Notes: a model not told the origin generated them from the letters alone. Positions 28,630-38,914 are shown, counted from the stretch's first letter. The stretch is DNA of 64,000 bases from Arthrobacter sp. Hiyo4 (GCA_002370555.1 AP014718.1:372001-436000); one strand, 5' to 3'. Translations and numbers: made by a program.

Positions 28630-30736
28630 TTAGCCTGTCCTGTCCAGCATCTCGGCGAGTTCAACCAGATCGGCAAGGGGAGGACGTGTCCCGCGGTGGA
28701 ACGTCATGCCCGGCGGGAGCCCGTCGATCGTGGCCTGGCTGCCGGTCACGTCGATGGTGATCCGGCCGTCGCCTATGGGGCAGTTGGTGATGTGGACCCG
28801 GCCCCAGGACTCCGGCAGCACCGGGTCCATCCACATGCCGTTCATGGAGACGTGGGGGTCATACCGCAGCAGTGTGCGCAGCAGATGCACCGGGGTGGTG
28901 GCAGCCCAGGCCTGGGGCGAGCAAGCCGTCGGGTAAGGCACCGGTTCCGGGAAATCAGTGCGGTCAAATCCGCAGAACAATTCAGGCAAGCGGTGGTCCG
29001 TGAAATCCGCCGCCTCAATAAGCCCGAGGGAAATCCGCCGGGCCTCGTCCACAAATCCGTACCTCATCAGGCCGTAGCAATCATCGCGTTGTCATGCGGC
29101 CACACGGATCCGTTGTGGTAGCTCGCAGGGTTGTAGGCGCCCATATCCGTGGCCAGGGTGCGGATCCCCCAGCCGCTGAACATTTCCGGGGACATCAGCC
29201 GGGCCGCCACCAGGGGCGCCTTGTCGGCGTCGATTATCCCGTTCCACAGGCAGTGCCCCATGTTGGAGGCGCAGGCATCCACAGGTCTCTTGTCCCGGTC
29301 CAGTGCAATGGCGTAGTAGCCTCTGGCCGGCAGCCAGAACTGTTCGTTGAACTGCTTCTTAAGCCGCGCCGCGCGTTCCCGCAGCTCCCGCGCCAGGGCC
29401 AAGTCCCCGGCGTCGTACGCCATCCACGCCCGGGCGATATAGGCGCCGTAAACGTAACCCTGCACTTCGCAGAGGGCAATCGGCGGTTCTGCCATGCGGC
29501 CGTCCGCGAAGTTTACGCCGTCCCAGGAATCCTTCCATCCCTGGTTGATCAGCCCCTGGTCGTTAAGCCGCTGATACTCCACAAAGCCGTCGCCGTCGCG
29601 GTCGCCGTAATCCCTGATCCAGTCCAGCGCCCTGTCCGCGTTGGGCAGCAGCGCGGCCACCTGGTCCGCGGCGAGGCCCAACGACTGACTTCGCCGAGCA
29701 GTGTGACGAACAACGGCGTGGCATCGGCGGTGCCGTAGTAGGTGGATTTGCCGCCAAGTGCCAGGCCCGTGCTGACGCCCAGCCGGACCTCATGGAGGAT
29801 CCGGCCGGGCTGCTCTTCGGTCAGCGCGTCCACCGCGTTGCCCTGCCTTTCGGCCAGTGTCTGCAGGGTGTCCAGGGCCAAGGACGGGTCCACGGGCAGC
29901 GCCATGTAGGACGAGAGAAGCGAATCGCGGCCGAAGAGGGCCATGAACCATGGGGCACCCGCCGCAATGACGGTCCGGTCGGGATGCAGCGGATCCTCGA
30001 TCTGGAGGGCGCCGATGTCATCATGGCTGCGCTGCATGGTGCGGGCAAACGACACGTTGCTGATGTGCGGCGCGGGGATCTTCCGGATCCACTCCTGGCG
30101 CCGTATTTCCGCAGGCGACGTGCCGGTTTCCTGGCGCTGGAAGGGTGCGGGCGTTTCGGCTGCATCCAGGAGAGGCGACACCGTGACCTTCGTGCGCCAC
30201 TGGCCGTGGGGCGGCACCACGGTGCGGTAGCCCAGGCCTTCGTGACTGAAGGTCGCGTCGGGAGCCTGCAGGACAACACCCTTTTGCCTTCCCCGCCAGA
30301 CGCCCTTGATGGTGAGGGAGTCGTCTTCCAGGTGCCGGGACCGGTCCCAGTGCCGGATGATCCGGGCGTCCTTCACCTCAAAGAGGTCCGCGAAGTCCGC
30401 GTCCATCGCCAGTTCCACCACGCACACGGCAGGCTCGCGGGAATGGTTCCGGACGGTGATCTCCTCCTGGATGCCCGAGCCCACCTCGCGGTTTCGTTCC
30501 ACCATCAAAGGGCTGTCCGCATGGCCGGCTGCCCGGGCCGGACGGCCTATGAATACGGCCCGGTAGGGTTCGAGGGCACGGGCTGCCAGCGGCTCCAAAG
30601 TCACATCATTGACCGTCAGTCTCCAGCGGGAGACGATGCGGGTGTCTTCATTGAACACGCCATGGGGGCGGTCGGAGTACATGTCGCCGGCAAGACCTGA
30701 AATGCAGAAGTTCGAGCCATCCACAAGTGTCACCAT
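28630..30736 (-). CDS. Amylo-alpha-1,6-glucosidase / glycogen-debranching-type protein, two frame breaks
   Basis: The N-terminal GDE_N domain begins GSNFCISGLAGDMYSDRPHG, then NEDTRIVSRWRLTVND. The (alpha/alpha)6 barrel has GAPWFMALFGRDSLLSSYMA, GWKDSWDGVNFADGRMAEPP, EVQGYVYGAYIARAWMA and SVWPHDNAMIATALMRYGF. Breaks near 29692 (TGGGCC should be TGGGGCC) and 29078 (GGCC should be GGCCC). About 701 residues after repair. Relatives act on alpha-glucosides or glycogen-like polymers. No glycogen synthesis genes are nearby; pairing with GT4 suggests a specific glucoside or surface glycan. Confidence 0.85.
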
Positions 30737-31025
30737 GGCCCCAGGGGGCCAGCCGCGGTGTCAACATTCCATCCAGCCATCCCTGGCTCCTTTGATGCTC
30801 ATCCGGTAAGCAACGCTGCGGGGCCCGTTCCTGCGGACCCGCGGTGGATCAGAAGGGCTGCCACCGCGGATCGTTCAGTCGTGGGATCTTCGTCCCCACC
30901 GGGCCTCCAGCGGAGCCCGGTGGGCAGCGAATCCATCATGGCGGATCTCCACCCGGAGCACGATGGTTCTTTGACCCTACGCTTGTGGTTCTGCGGACGC
31001 TAGATGTGGAACCCACGTCAGAGCT
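30737..31025. other. Intergenic gap between debranching enzyme and thiolase
   Basis: No gene recognised in 289 bp. Short partial inverted repeats (for example CCGCGGTGG near 30839 with CCACCGCGG near 30870) could form a weak hairpin. It separates the thiolase 3' end from the debranching-enzyme promoter, both leftward. Confidence 0.5.
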
Positions 31026-32220
31026 CTATACGGCTTCGAGGACGCTGACGTAATTGGCGATGCCCACACCGCCCATGTTCTGGACGGCGGCGCGGCGGGG
31101 GTTGGCGAGCTGCATGTCGCCGGCGGTCCCGGTGAGCTGCATGGCGGCGATGACGTGCTGGGATACGCCGGTGGCGCCGACGGGATGGCCTTTGGCCTTG
31201 AGCCCGCCGGAGACGTTGACGGGCAGCTTCCCGTCCTTGAAGACCCAGCCTTCCTCCACGGCGCGGGCGCCCTGGCCCGGTTCGGTCAGGCCCATGGCCT
31301 CGTACATCAGCAGCTCGGCGATGGTGAAGCAGTCGTGGACCTCAGCGAAGTCCAGCTCAACAAGTCCGACGCCGGCCATCCCGAGCGCGCGCTGCCAGGA
31401 CATGCGCGTGGCGGCGAAAGCCGTTGGATCCCGGCGTTCGGCCGGGAAGAAGTCGTTCGCCTGGCCGAAGCCGGCGAGCCGCACCGGCGCAGTGGCCCGC
31501 CGGTTGGTGAGACGGAGAGTACGACGGCGGCGGCGCCGTCGGACACGGGGAGCAGTCGGTGCGGCGCAGCGGATCGGCCACCATGGGGTTCTTGTCCGAA
31601 ACGGTGCGGCAGAACTCCTCGCCGAGGTCCTTGCGAAGCTGGGCATAGGGGTTGTCGACGCCGTTGCGGTGGTTCTTGGCCGCGATGGAGCCCAGCACGT
31701 CGCCCAGCTGTCCGTCGCCGCGACCGTAGCGCTTTTCGTAGTGCTTGGCGACGTCCGCGAACAGGCCCGTAAAGCCGGTGGTGGACGTCTGGCCGGCCAT
31801 GTCGTAATCGGCGCCCAGCAGGGCAGCCCCGACCACGTCGGCGCCGGCGTGGGTCATCTTCTCGGCGCCGATCACCAGCACGGTCTTCGCCGTCCCGGCC
31901 AGCAGCGACTTGGTTCCCTGCTGGAACGCGGCCGACCCGGAGGCGCACGCGTTCTCCACACGCGTGGCGGCGACGTTGGCCAGCTGGTCCGAGACCTGCA
32001 ATGCCAGCGAGGACGGGAACGCCAGCGGCATCATGCCGGAGTTGAACTGGCCCAGGTAGATCTCATCGATCTGGCCGGGCTCGATCCTGGCGTTGCTGAT
32101 TGCCTCCGTGGCCACCTGGACGATCAGGGACTCGAGGGTCTCGTCCGTGAGTTTGCCGAACCGGCTGTGGCCCCAGCCGGTGAGCAGGACATCCTTGCCG
32201 AACTGTTCCTTCAGGCTCAT
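31026..32220 (-). CDS. SCP2-type thiolase (acetyl-CoA acetyltransferase family), two frame breaks
   Basis: N-terminal [20 protein letters not shown], acylation Cys in [38 protein letters not shown], then after breaks near 31545 and 31505 [17 protein letters not shown] and [19 protein letters not shown], and the end [15 protein letters not shown]. This is the SCP-x/FadA5-like thiolase group rather than PcaF/PhaA. About 398 residues. Its ATG overlaps the CoA-transferase B stop, so the three genes form one operon for cleaving a 3-oxoacyl-CoA. Confidence 0.88.
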
Positions 32221-32890
32221 GCTGTGGCTCCTGCGGTTTCAAGCTGGACGTCGAATGCGGCTCCGGTCTTTTCGTGAATTTCCTCCACTGTGACCCCGGC
32301 GCAAGGCGGGTCAGCGTGAGCTGCCGGCCGCCGTCGTCGTACGATTTCACGATGTCGAAAACGGCGAGGTCGCTGATGATCCGGTCCACGCAACGCAGGC
32401 CGGTGAGCGGAAGGGTGCACTCGGTGACGATCTTGGCCGTGCCGTCCTTGGCGTTGTGCTCGGTCAGGACTACCACGCGCGGCGTGCCGGCCACGAGGTC
32501 CATGGCGCCGCCCATGCCCTTGACCATCTTGCCGGGGATGGTCCAGTTGGCGAGGTCGCCGTTGCCGGAGACCTGCATGGCGCCCAGGATGGCCACCTTC
32601 ACGTGGCCGCCGCGGATCATCCCGAAGGACATGGCGGAGTCGAAGATGCTGCCGCCGGGCAGGACCGTGACGGTCTGCTTGCCGGCGTTGATGAGGTCCG
32701 CGTCTTCCTCGCCCTCATGGGGGAACGGGCCCATGCCGAGCAGGCCGTTTTCGCTCTGCAGGATCACGCGGACGCCGTCGGGCAGGTTGTTGGCCACCAG
32801 CGTGGGAATGCCGATGCCTAAGTTCACGTAGTCGCCGTCGTTCAGTTCCTCGGCCGCGATGGCAGCCATTTCATCCCTGGTCCAGGCCAT
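32217..32890 (-). CDS. scoB: 3-oxoacid CoA-transferase subunit B, one frame break
   Basis: From ATG 32890 (ribosome-binding site AAGGAGA). Subunit B signatures: [20 protein letters not shown], the SENG active-site Glu in [34 protein letters not shown] and [16 protein letters not shown]. Near 32302 one G is missing; the end is [20 protein letters not shown]. About 224 residues. With subunit A it transfers CoA, usually from succinyl-CoA, to acetoacetate or another 3-oxoacid. Confidence 0.92.
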
Positions 32891-32961
32891 GGGGTTCTCC
32901 TTGGGGTTCAAAGTTTGCGGGGTTTGAGTGTTTCGTTCGCGCTGCGGGGTGGGGCAGGCGT

Positions 32962-33680
32962 TCAGGCGGGGACTGTTGCCGATTCTTGGGAGCGGACGGT
33001 GCGCTGTTCAATGTCCTTGACCCGGCCGCTCGCCTGGACCAGGTGCTGGACGTATACGCCCGGGGTGACGATATGGTTGGGATCCAGTGCGCCAGGCTCC
33101 ACGATGACTTCGGCTTCGGCGATGGTCACCAGGCCGGCGGTGGCCACTACGGGTTGAAGTTCCGGGCCGTGTAGCGGTAGATCAGGTTCCCGTCCGTGTC
33201 AGCCGTGTGGGCGTGGACCAGTGCCACGTCGGCGCGGATGGCGCGCTCCTGGACGTACGTTTCGCCGTCGAACTCTGCCAGCGGCTTGCCTTCGGCCACC
33301 AGCGTTCCCACACCGGTCTTGGTGTAGAAGGCGGGGATGCCGGCGCCGCCGGCACGGAGGCGTTCGGCCAGCGTGCCCTGCGGGGTGAACTCCACCTCAA
33401 GCAGGCCCGCGAGGTACTGCTCGGCGAAGAGCTTGTTCTCGCCCACATACGAGGCGATGACCTTGCGGACCTGGCCGGCTTCGATCAGCACGCCCAGGCC
33501 TTTCCCGTCCACGCCCATGTTGTTCGACACCACGGTCAGGCCGCGCACACCGGAATCACGCACGGCCTCGATGAGGTCCGCCGGGATGCCGCTCAGGCCA
33601 AAACCGCCGACGGCGAGCGTCATGCCGTCCTGGAGCACTTCCGCCAGGGCCGCGGCGGCGTTGGATTTCAGTTTGGACAT
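32962..33680 (-). CDS. scoA: 3-oxoacid CoA-transferase subunit A, one frame break
   Basis: From ATG 33680: [85 protein letters not shown]. One base is missing near 33151; the frame then continues [20 protein letters not shown] to ESATVPA. About 240 residues. The product resembles succinyl-CoA:3-ketoacid transferases; similarity to PcaI means a 3-oxoadipate substrate cannot be excluded. First gene of the operon. Confidence 0.92.
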
Positions 33681-33721
33681 TCCGTCTCCTCATCATCGAG
33701 CGTGCAGAGCCATTCGAGGTA

Positions 33722-33734
33722 TCCACTTTGTGGA
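33722..33734. promoter_or_regulatory. IclR-type operator 1 (TCCAC-TTT-GTGGA)
   Basis: TCCACTTTGTGGA is a 13-bp palindrome with 5-bp arms, 42 bp upstream of the CoA-transferase A start. A near copy lies 119 bp away beside the iclR start. Confidence 0.75.
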
Positions 33735-33840
33735 CATTTGGCCTGAAGAAGGAGCCTAGGGTGCTCAAGGAAGTTGGTCAACGGCGTAATCCTGCCCGCA
33801 AGGCGGATATCTCACAGCATGGACGCTAAGCTTTGAGCTG

Positions 33841-33853
33841 TCCACATTGTGGA
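33841..33853. promoter_or_regulatory. IclR-type operator 2 (TCCAC-ATT-GTGGA)
   Basis: TCCACATTGTGGA, the second copy of the palindrome, 28 bp before the iclR ATG. Repression or autoregulation by IclR at both divergent promoters is the simplest reading. Confidence 0.75.
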
Positions 33854-33880
33854 GAATTTCTTGAAAGTTTGGTGAGTTGA

Positions 33881-34663
33881 ATGAAGAATCCAGTCCAAGG
33901 GGCGCAGGTGGTGGGCCGCGTGGCATCATTGCTCCGGCTTGTCGGCCGGAAGCCGGAGGGCAGCTCGATTGCCGGGCTGGTCCGGGAGTCCGGGCTGACC
34001 CGCCCCACCGTCCACCGGCTCCTGGCTTCCCTTGCCGCGGAGGGTCTCCTGGACCACGATGCCCGCAGCGGAAACTGGATCCTGGGCCCGGAGATTTTCC
34101 TGCTGGGGTCAGTGGCCGCGGCCCGCTTCCCGTTTGAAGACCTGGCGCGGCCAAGCCTCCGCCGCCTGGCGGAAGAGACCGGCGAAAGTGCGTTCTACTC
34201 CATCCGCCGGGGCCAGGAGACGGTCTGCGTGCTGCGGGAAGAAGGCAGCTTCCCGGTACGCTCCTTCGTGCTGCATGAGGGAGTCCGTTTTCCGCTGGGT
34301 GTGGCCTCGGCCGGGACCGCCATCATGGCCTTCCTCCCGGACGAGGAACAGGAGGCCATCCTGTCCGGCTGGGACCAGCACGCCGGCAGCTTCGCGGCAG
34401 GCCACAGCATGGACGTGGTGCGCAGGAACCTGGAACGGACCCGGCTGCATGGATTCGCAGTGAATCCTGGCCTCGTGCTGGAAGGCAGCTGGGGAATGGG
34501 GACGGCCGTGTTCGACCAGCTGGGCAAACCCGTGGGCGCGCTTTCACTCACCGGCATCGAACCCCGGTTCCGGCCGGAACGGCAGGAGTTCCTCGGCAAA
34601 CTGCTGATGGAGGAAGCCCACCGGATCAGCTCCATACTGAGTTCAACACTGACCGGCCGCTGA
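33881..34663 (+). CDS. IclR-family transcriptional regulator
   Basis: 260 residues from ATG 33881, intact. N-terminal winged helix SSIAGLVRESGLTRPTVHRL, then LLASLAAEGLLDHDARSGNW. The C-terminal effector domain has SVAAARFPFEDLARPSLRRL, FYSIRRGQETVCVLREEGSF, GVRFPLGVASAGTAIMAFLP and VGALSLTGIEPRF. Divergent from the CoA-transferase/thiolase operon with paired operators in between, so it most likely controls that operon in response to its substrate. Confidence 0.92.
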   Translation: MKNPVQGAQVVGRVASLLRLVGRKPEGSSIAGLVRESGLTRPTVHRLLASLAAEGLLDHDARSGNWILGPEIFLLGSVAAARFPFEDLARPSLRRLAEETGESAFYSIRRGQETVCVLREEGSFPVRSFVLHEGVRFPLGVASAGTAIMAFLPDEEQEAILSGWDQHAGSFAAGHSMDVVRRNLERTRLHGFAVNPGLVLEGSWGMGTAVFDQLGKPVGALSLTGIEPRFRPERQEFLGKLLMEEAHRISSILSSTLTGR

Positions 34664-34709
34664 ATCCACGGTCGTCGCCGCTGAGTTTCCCCAGCTTAGG
34701 GAAGGAACG

Positions 34710-34751
34710 ACGACGGCGCGCCGCGTTTTCGGGGCGACGCGCCGCCGTCGT
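34710..34751. terminator. Bidirectional hairpin between iclR and nadE
   Basis: Arms ACGACGGCGCG and its near complement CGCGCCGCCGTCGT, with one bulged base, around a loop containing TTTTCGGGG. It sits between two convergent gene ends (34663 and 34789) and probably ends both transcripts. Confidence 0.65.
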
Positions 34752-34788
34752 GCCCAAAAGTGGGGAATTCCAGCGTTGTGTGGAGCGC

Positions 34789-35610
34789 CTATTTCCACCA
34801 CGTGTCGAAGATGGTGACCGGCACTGTGCGCTTGTGGCGCGTGCGGAGGTACTTCTCTTCGATCAGCTCGGCCGCCGCTTCGGGGATCTCCCTGCCTTCG
34901 AGGTAGTCATCGATCTGGTCGTAGGTGATTCCCAGTTCGTCCTCGTCGGTGCGTCCGGGCCTGCCGTCCAGGAGGTCGGCGGTGGGCACTTTTTCCCAGA
35001 CCCGGGCAGGGGCGCCCAGTTCGGCCAGCAGTTCACGGTTCTGGCGCTTGTTGAGGCCGAACAGCGGCAGGATGTCCGCGCCGCCGTCGCCGAATTTTGT
35101 GAAGAACCCTGTGACGGACTCTGCGCCGTGGTCGGTGCCGATCACGAGGTAGTTGTGCTCGCCGGCCAAGGCGTACTGCGCGATCATCCGGGTGCGTGCC
35201 TTGGTGTTTCCCTTGTGGAAATCGGAGATGCCGTTCCCCACGGTCTTCTCGAATTCGTCCTCGAAGCCATCCACGGCCGCCGAGATGTTGAAGGTCCATT
35301 CCGTCTTGGCCTGGATGAAGTCCAGGGCGGCCTGGGCATCGGCCTCGTCGTGCTGGACGCCGTACGGCAGACGGACCGCCACGAAGTTGGCCTCCACGCC
35401 TTCGGCCTCAAGCTCCTGCACGGCCAGCTGGGCCAGCCTGCCGGCGAGGGAGGAGTCCAACCCGCCCGAGATGCCCAGGACAAAGCCCCTGGTATGGGTT
35501 GCCCGGAGGTAATCCTTCAGGAAATCCACCCGCTTGCGCACCTCCCCGAGGGGGTCGATCCGGGGCTGCACGCCCATTTCTTCGATGATGGTGGCCTGGA
35601 GTTCGCGCAT
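34789..35610 (-). CDS. nadE: Ammonia-dependent NAD+ synthetase
   Basis: 273 residues from ATG 35610 ([14 protein letters not shown]). PP-loop [60 protein letters not shown] and [16 protein letters not shown]. It has no glutaminase domain, so it uses free ammonia to amidate deamido-NAD. Intact and normal length. Confidence 0.95.
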   Translation of the reverse strand: MRELQATIIEEMGVQPRIDPLGEVRKRVDFLKDYLRATHTRGFVLGISGGLDSSLAGRLAQLAVQELEAEGVEANFVAVRLPYGVQHDEADAQAALDFIQAKTEWTFNISAAVDGFEDEFEKTVGNGISDFHKGNTKARTRMIAQYALAGEHNYLVIGTDHGAESVTGFFTKFGDGGADILPLFGLNKRQNRELLAELGAPARVWEKVPTADLLDGRPGRTDEDELGITYDQIDDYLEGREIPEAAAELIEEKYLRTRHKRTVPVTIFDTWWK

Positions 35611-35674
35611 GTGATCCAGCCTAGTCAGCGCTGTCAACAACGCTCAACTGTGTCCACCCGAACCACCCACGTTT

Positions 35675-35714
35675 CAGCGCGAACGGACTCTTGGGCACCC
35701 CCAGCGCGAACGGA
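35675..35714. repeat. Two 13-bp direct repeats upstream of nadE
   Basis: CAGCGCGAACGGA occurs at 35675-35687 and 35702-35714, 27 bp apart, in the short gap between nadE and the end of the LacI gene. No function assigned. Confidence 0.6.
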
Positions 35715-35731
35715 TACTTCGGGCCCCGGAG

Positions 35732-36754
35732 CTACAGCGCTGCCGGTGCCGCTCCCGTTGAACCGCGGACGGTGAGATGCGTAGGCATCAGCGACCGGCT
35801 GCGGCTGCCACCGCCCGCCAGCGGATTGAGCTGTGCCAGGAGCATGGACACGGCCACGCGGCCAGCCTGTTCGATCGGCGACGTCATAGTGGTCAGCGGG
35901 GGATTGCAGAAGTCCGCGCCAAAGATGTCGTCGCAGCCCACCACGCTGAAGTCCTCCGGGACCCGGATGCCGCGTTCGCGCAGCCGCTGAAGCATGCCGA
36001 TGGCGATGAGGTCGTTGAAGGCGATGCAGGCGGTGACGCCGGAGTGGACGGCCGCGTCTGCTGCGGCGGCACCTGATTGTGTCTTGGGGGCGAACGGGCC
36101 CAGCCTGCGCACGTCCACGCCGCGGTCCTCGGCGGCGGCCGCCAGAGCTGTCCAGCGAAGGGTGCTGGATTGGGACGTGAGTGGACCGGCCATGTAGGCG
36201 ATGCGGGTGTGGCCGAGGGAAATCAAATGATCCAGCGCCTGGCTGGTGGCGGACGGCGTGTCAATCACGACGGCGGGAACGCCGGCTACGTCGCGGTTGA
36301 CGGCCACCATGGGAACCTTGGCGGCCGCGGCCAGCAGTGCCTCATCGCTGAGCCTGGACGCGGCGACGATGATTCCGTCAGCGCTCTTGCGCAGCTGCTC
36401 CATGGTGGAGGCCTCCACTTCGTCGGACTCTTCGGTGTCCACGAGCAGCTGCGTGTAGCCGGCTGCCTTGAGCTGCAGCTGGGTGCCCCGGATTAGATCG
36501 AAATAGAAGGGGTTGGTGATGTCGGGCACCAGGACTCCGACGGCGCCGGTGCGGCCGGAGCTCAGGGCTTTTGCTTGGCTGTTCGGCGTGTAGTTCAGCT
36601 CGGCCGCCGCCGCTTCGATGCGGGCACGCGTGCGGATGTTGACCCGGTCCGGAGTGGAAAGTGCGCGGGACACGGTGGATGCGGCCACGCCGCAGATCGC
36701 GGCGATGTCGTGGATGGTGGCAGGACGGTCTGTTCCGGCGGCTTGCATCGCCAT
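35732..36754 (-). CDS. LacI-family regulator of the uronate/glycoside island
   Basis: 340 residues, intact. Helix-turn-helix TIHDIAAICGVAASTVSRAL, hinge ELNYTPNSQAKALSSGRTGA, effector domain VLVPDITNPFYFDLIRGTQL and VVGCDDIFGADFCNPPLTTM. It is divergent from the TIM-barrel isomerase gene with the TGGCAATCGGTTGTCA operator between them. A close paralogue lies at 46487; their C-terminal sugar-binding blocks are almost alike, so they may sense related ligands. Confidence 0.92.
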   Translation of the reverse strand: MAMQAAGTDRPATIHDIAAICGVAASTVSRALSTPDRVNIRTRARIEAAAAELNYTPNSQAKALSSGRTGAVGVLVPDITNPFYFDLIRGTQLQLKAAGYTQLLVDTEESDEVEASTMEQLRKSADGIIVAASRLSDEALLAAAAKVPMVAVNRDVAGVPAVVIDTPSATSQALDHLISLGHTRIAYMAGPLTSQSSTLRWTALAAAAEDRGVDVRRLGPFAPKTQSGAAAADAAVHSGVTACIAFNDLIAIGMLQRLRERGIRVPEDFSVVGCDDIFGADFCNPPLTTMTSPIEQAGRVAVSMLLAQLNPLAGGGSRSRSLMPTHLTVRGSTGAAPAAL

Positions 36755-36843
36755 GGCGCGCTCCTCACTGAACGGGATGACTGGGGGCTTGTGAAGGTTG
36801 CCACAGCCCTATAGCTCCTAGATTGCCACAGCCTGCAATCATT

Positions 36844-36859
36844 TGGCAATCGGTTGTCA
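36844..36859. promoter_or_regulatory. LacI operator, island copy 1
   Basis: TGGCAATCGGTTGTCA lies between the divergent lacI and isomerase genes, 90 bp from one and 112 bp from the other. One of four similar sites in the island. Confidence 0.8.
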
Positions 36860-36970
36860 TTGACAGTTGACGTGTCTAGACTTAGGGGAGCACTTTGTGT
36901 GAACTGAGTCACCCGCGCGCCGGAGCGGCACCTAGGCTGTCCCGTCGCGGGCATACCTAAGGAGATTCCC

Positions 36971-37831
36971 GTGACCGAAGCAACAACCGCAGCAACAAGC
37001 ACTGCCTGGACGCTCTCAGGATTCGGCGACGAGGTGGATACGGACCCCGCCATCCAGGCTGCTGTCCTGCTGGCGCTCGGCGCGAACTACATCGAAGTTC
37101 GCAGCGCCTGGGGCGTCAACGTCTCAGAAATGACGCCTGAGCAGGTAGCCGACCTCAAGGAACTCTTGGACACCAAGGGCCTGAAGGTCTCAGCCGTGGC
37201 CAGCCCCATCGGCAAGGTGGACATCAGCCTGCCCGTGGAGCACGAGGTGGAGCGCCTTCGCCAGATCATCTCCGTGGCCAAGGGCCTGGACACCCAGTAC
37301 ATCCGGATCTTCTCCTTCTTCCGGAGTGAAGCCCAGACGCCGGAGGAAATCCGCGACGACGTCCTCACGCGCATGCGGGCACTGGCCGCTGAAGCCGAAA
37401 GCGCCGGCGTCGTACTCCTGCACGAGAACGAAAAGGACATTTACGGCGATACGCCGAAGCGCGTCCTGGACATCATGGAGTCCGTGGACTCCCCCGCACT
37501 GAGGATCGCCTGGGATAATGCCAACTTCGTCCAGGTAGGCGTCCGCCCCTACACCGATGGCTACGCCATACTCCGCCCCTACCTCGAGTACCTCCAGGTC
37601 AAGGACGCCATCATGGCTACGGGTGAGGTTGTGCCTTCCGGCCACGGCGACGGCGAGCTGGACGCCACCATTGCTGCCCTGAAGTCGGACGGTTACGCGG
37701 GCTTTGCCTCACTCGAACCCCACCTCGCCAGCCACCACAAGCTGGGCGGCTTCTCCGGTCCGGTTGCCTTCGGCATGGCCGCGCGCGCCTTCGCGGTCCT
37801 TGCTGCCAAGAACGGAATCGAACTTTCGTGA
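36971..37831 (+). CDS. Sugar phosphate isomerase/epimerase-type TIM barrel, copy 1
   Basis: 286 residues from GTG 36971 (ribosome-binding site AAGGAG). Xylose-isomerase-like barrel: SGFGDEVDTDPAIQAAVLLA, IRIFSFFRSEAQTPEEIRDD, Glu in VLLHENEKDIYG, Asp in LRIAWDNANFVQVG, LQVKDA, GHGDGELD and Glu/His in ASLEPH give a complete metal site. Relatives include isomerases, epimerases, inosose dehydratases and 3-keto-glycoside eliminases. It overlaps the following dehydrogenase gene by 4 bp (GTGA), so the two are translationally paired. Substrate unknown. Confidence 0.85.
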   Translation: MTEATTAATSTAWTLSGFGDEVDTDPAIQAAVLLALGANYIEVRSAWGVNVSEMTPEQVADLKELLDTKGLKVSAVASPIGKVDISLPVEHEVERLRQIISVAKGLDTQYIRIFSFFRSEAQTPEEIRDDVLTRMRALAAEAESAGVVLLHENEKDIYGDTPKRVLDIMESVDSPALRIAWDNANFVQVGVRPYTDGYAILRPYLEYLQVKDAIMATGEVVPSGHGDGELDATIAALKSDGYAGFASLEPHLASHHKLGGFSGPVAFGMAARAFAVLAAKNGIELS

Positions 37832-38839
37832 CCGGCCTCAAGGCCGCGGTGATTGGCTGCGGTGATGTGTCGGCAGTGCACTTTGAGGCCATCGCAAAGC
37901 TCGACGGCGCGCGGCTGGCCGGGGTCTGCGACTCGGATCCCGGCCGCCTTGCGGCAGCCGTGGCCGCTTACGGCGTCCCGGGTTTCCCCGATCATCTCAG
38001 CCTGATCGAAGCCGTCGGACCGGATGTTGTGCACATTACGACGCCGCACAACATGCACGCCACCATCGCCGTGGACTGCCTTGAACGCGGCGTGAATGTA
38101 ATTGTGGAAAAGCCGCTGGCGCACACGCTCAAGGAGGGCCGCCGGCTCGTGGCGGCTGCCGAAGGGTCCGATGCCAAGATCGCCGTCTGCTTCCAAAACC
38201 GCTACAACGCCACCTCGCAGGCCATGCACGCCCTGCTTTCCTCCGGCGAACTGGGCGCGGTGGTTGGGGCTTCAGCAACGGTGCTGTGGCACCGTGACGC
38301 AGACTATTACCTCAGCCGGCCGTGGCGCGGAACCTGGACGGGGGCGGTGGCGGGCTCATGATGAACCAGGCCATCCATACCGTTGACCTGCTGCAGTGGC
38401 TGGTGGGCGACGTCGTTTCGTTGTCCGGCAACGCGGCCACCAGGTTCCTGGGCGAAACCATCGAGGTGGAGGACACCGCGGAGTTTGTTGCCGAACACGC
38501 CAACGGTGCGCGCAGCGCCTTTTATGCCACCCTGGCCAACGCCGTCAACGCGCCGGTCACGCTGGACATCGTCACGGAAAAAGCGGCTCTAAGCCTTCGT
38601 GGGGACTTGACCGTCACCTATGCGGACGGCCGCGTGGATGTGGTCCCCGAGCGCGTGGTGGAGTCCGGCGGGCGCGCCTACTGGGGCGTCTCGCATGAGC
38701 TGCTCATCAGCGACTTCTATGCCCGGCTTGGTGACGAGCGCCCGTTCTGGATCAGCCCGAAGAGGCCGAGAAGTCTCTGAAAATCGTCAAGGAGATCTAC
38801 CGCCAGAGCTACCAGGACGCCGTGGCCGCGGTCTCGTGA
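37828..38839 (+). CDS. Gfo/Idh/MocA-family NAD(P) oxidoreductase, copy 1, two frame breaks
   Basis: From GTG 37828: LKAAVIGCGDVSAVHFEAIA (Rossmann GxGxxS), HITTPHNMHATIAVDCLERG, VIVEKPLAHTLKEGRRLVAA (EKP active-site Lys), CFQNRYNATSQAM. Near 38341 one G of a G run is missing; then GGGLMMNQAIHTVDLLQWLV (catalytic His region). Near 38766 one G is missing; true end EAEKSLKIVKEIYRQSYQDA to TGA 38837. About 337 residues. Coupled to the TIM-barrel gene; probably oxidises or reduces a sugar ring hydroxyl or keto group. Confidence 0.87.
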
Positions 38840-38914
38840 CCTGCATGTGGCAACCGGCTGAAAGCCCTTAAATTGTTTCATTTGCGGCCATTCTCGCTAA
38901 GATTGCAACAATAT

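Noticed and set aside
31026-34663. Annotation as pcaIJF-pcaR (protocatechuate branch)
   Set aside because: The thiolase is SCP2-type, not PcaF-like, and no other pca gene is in view; only the general layout agrees.
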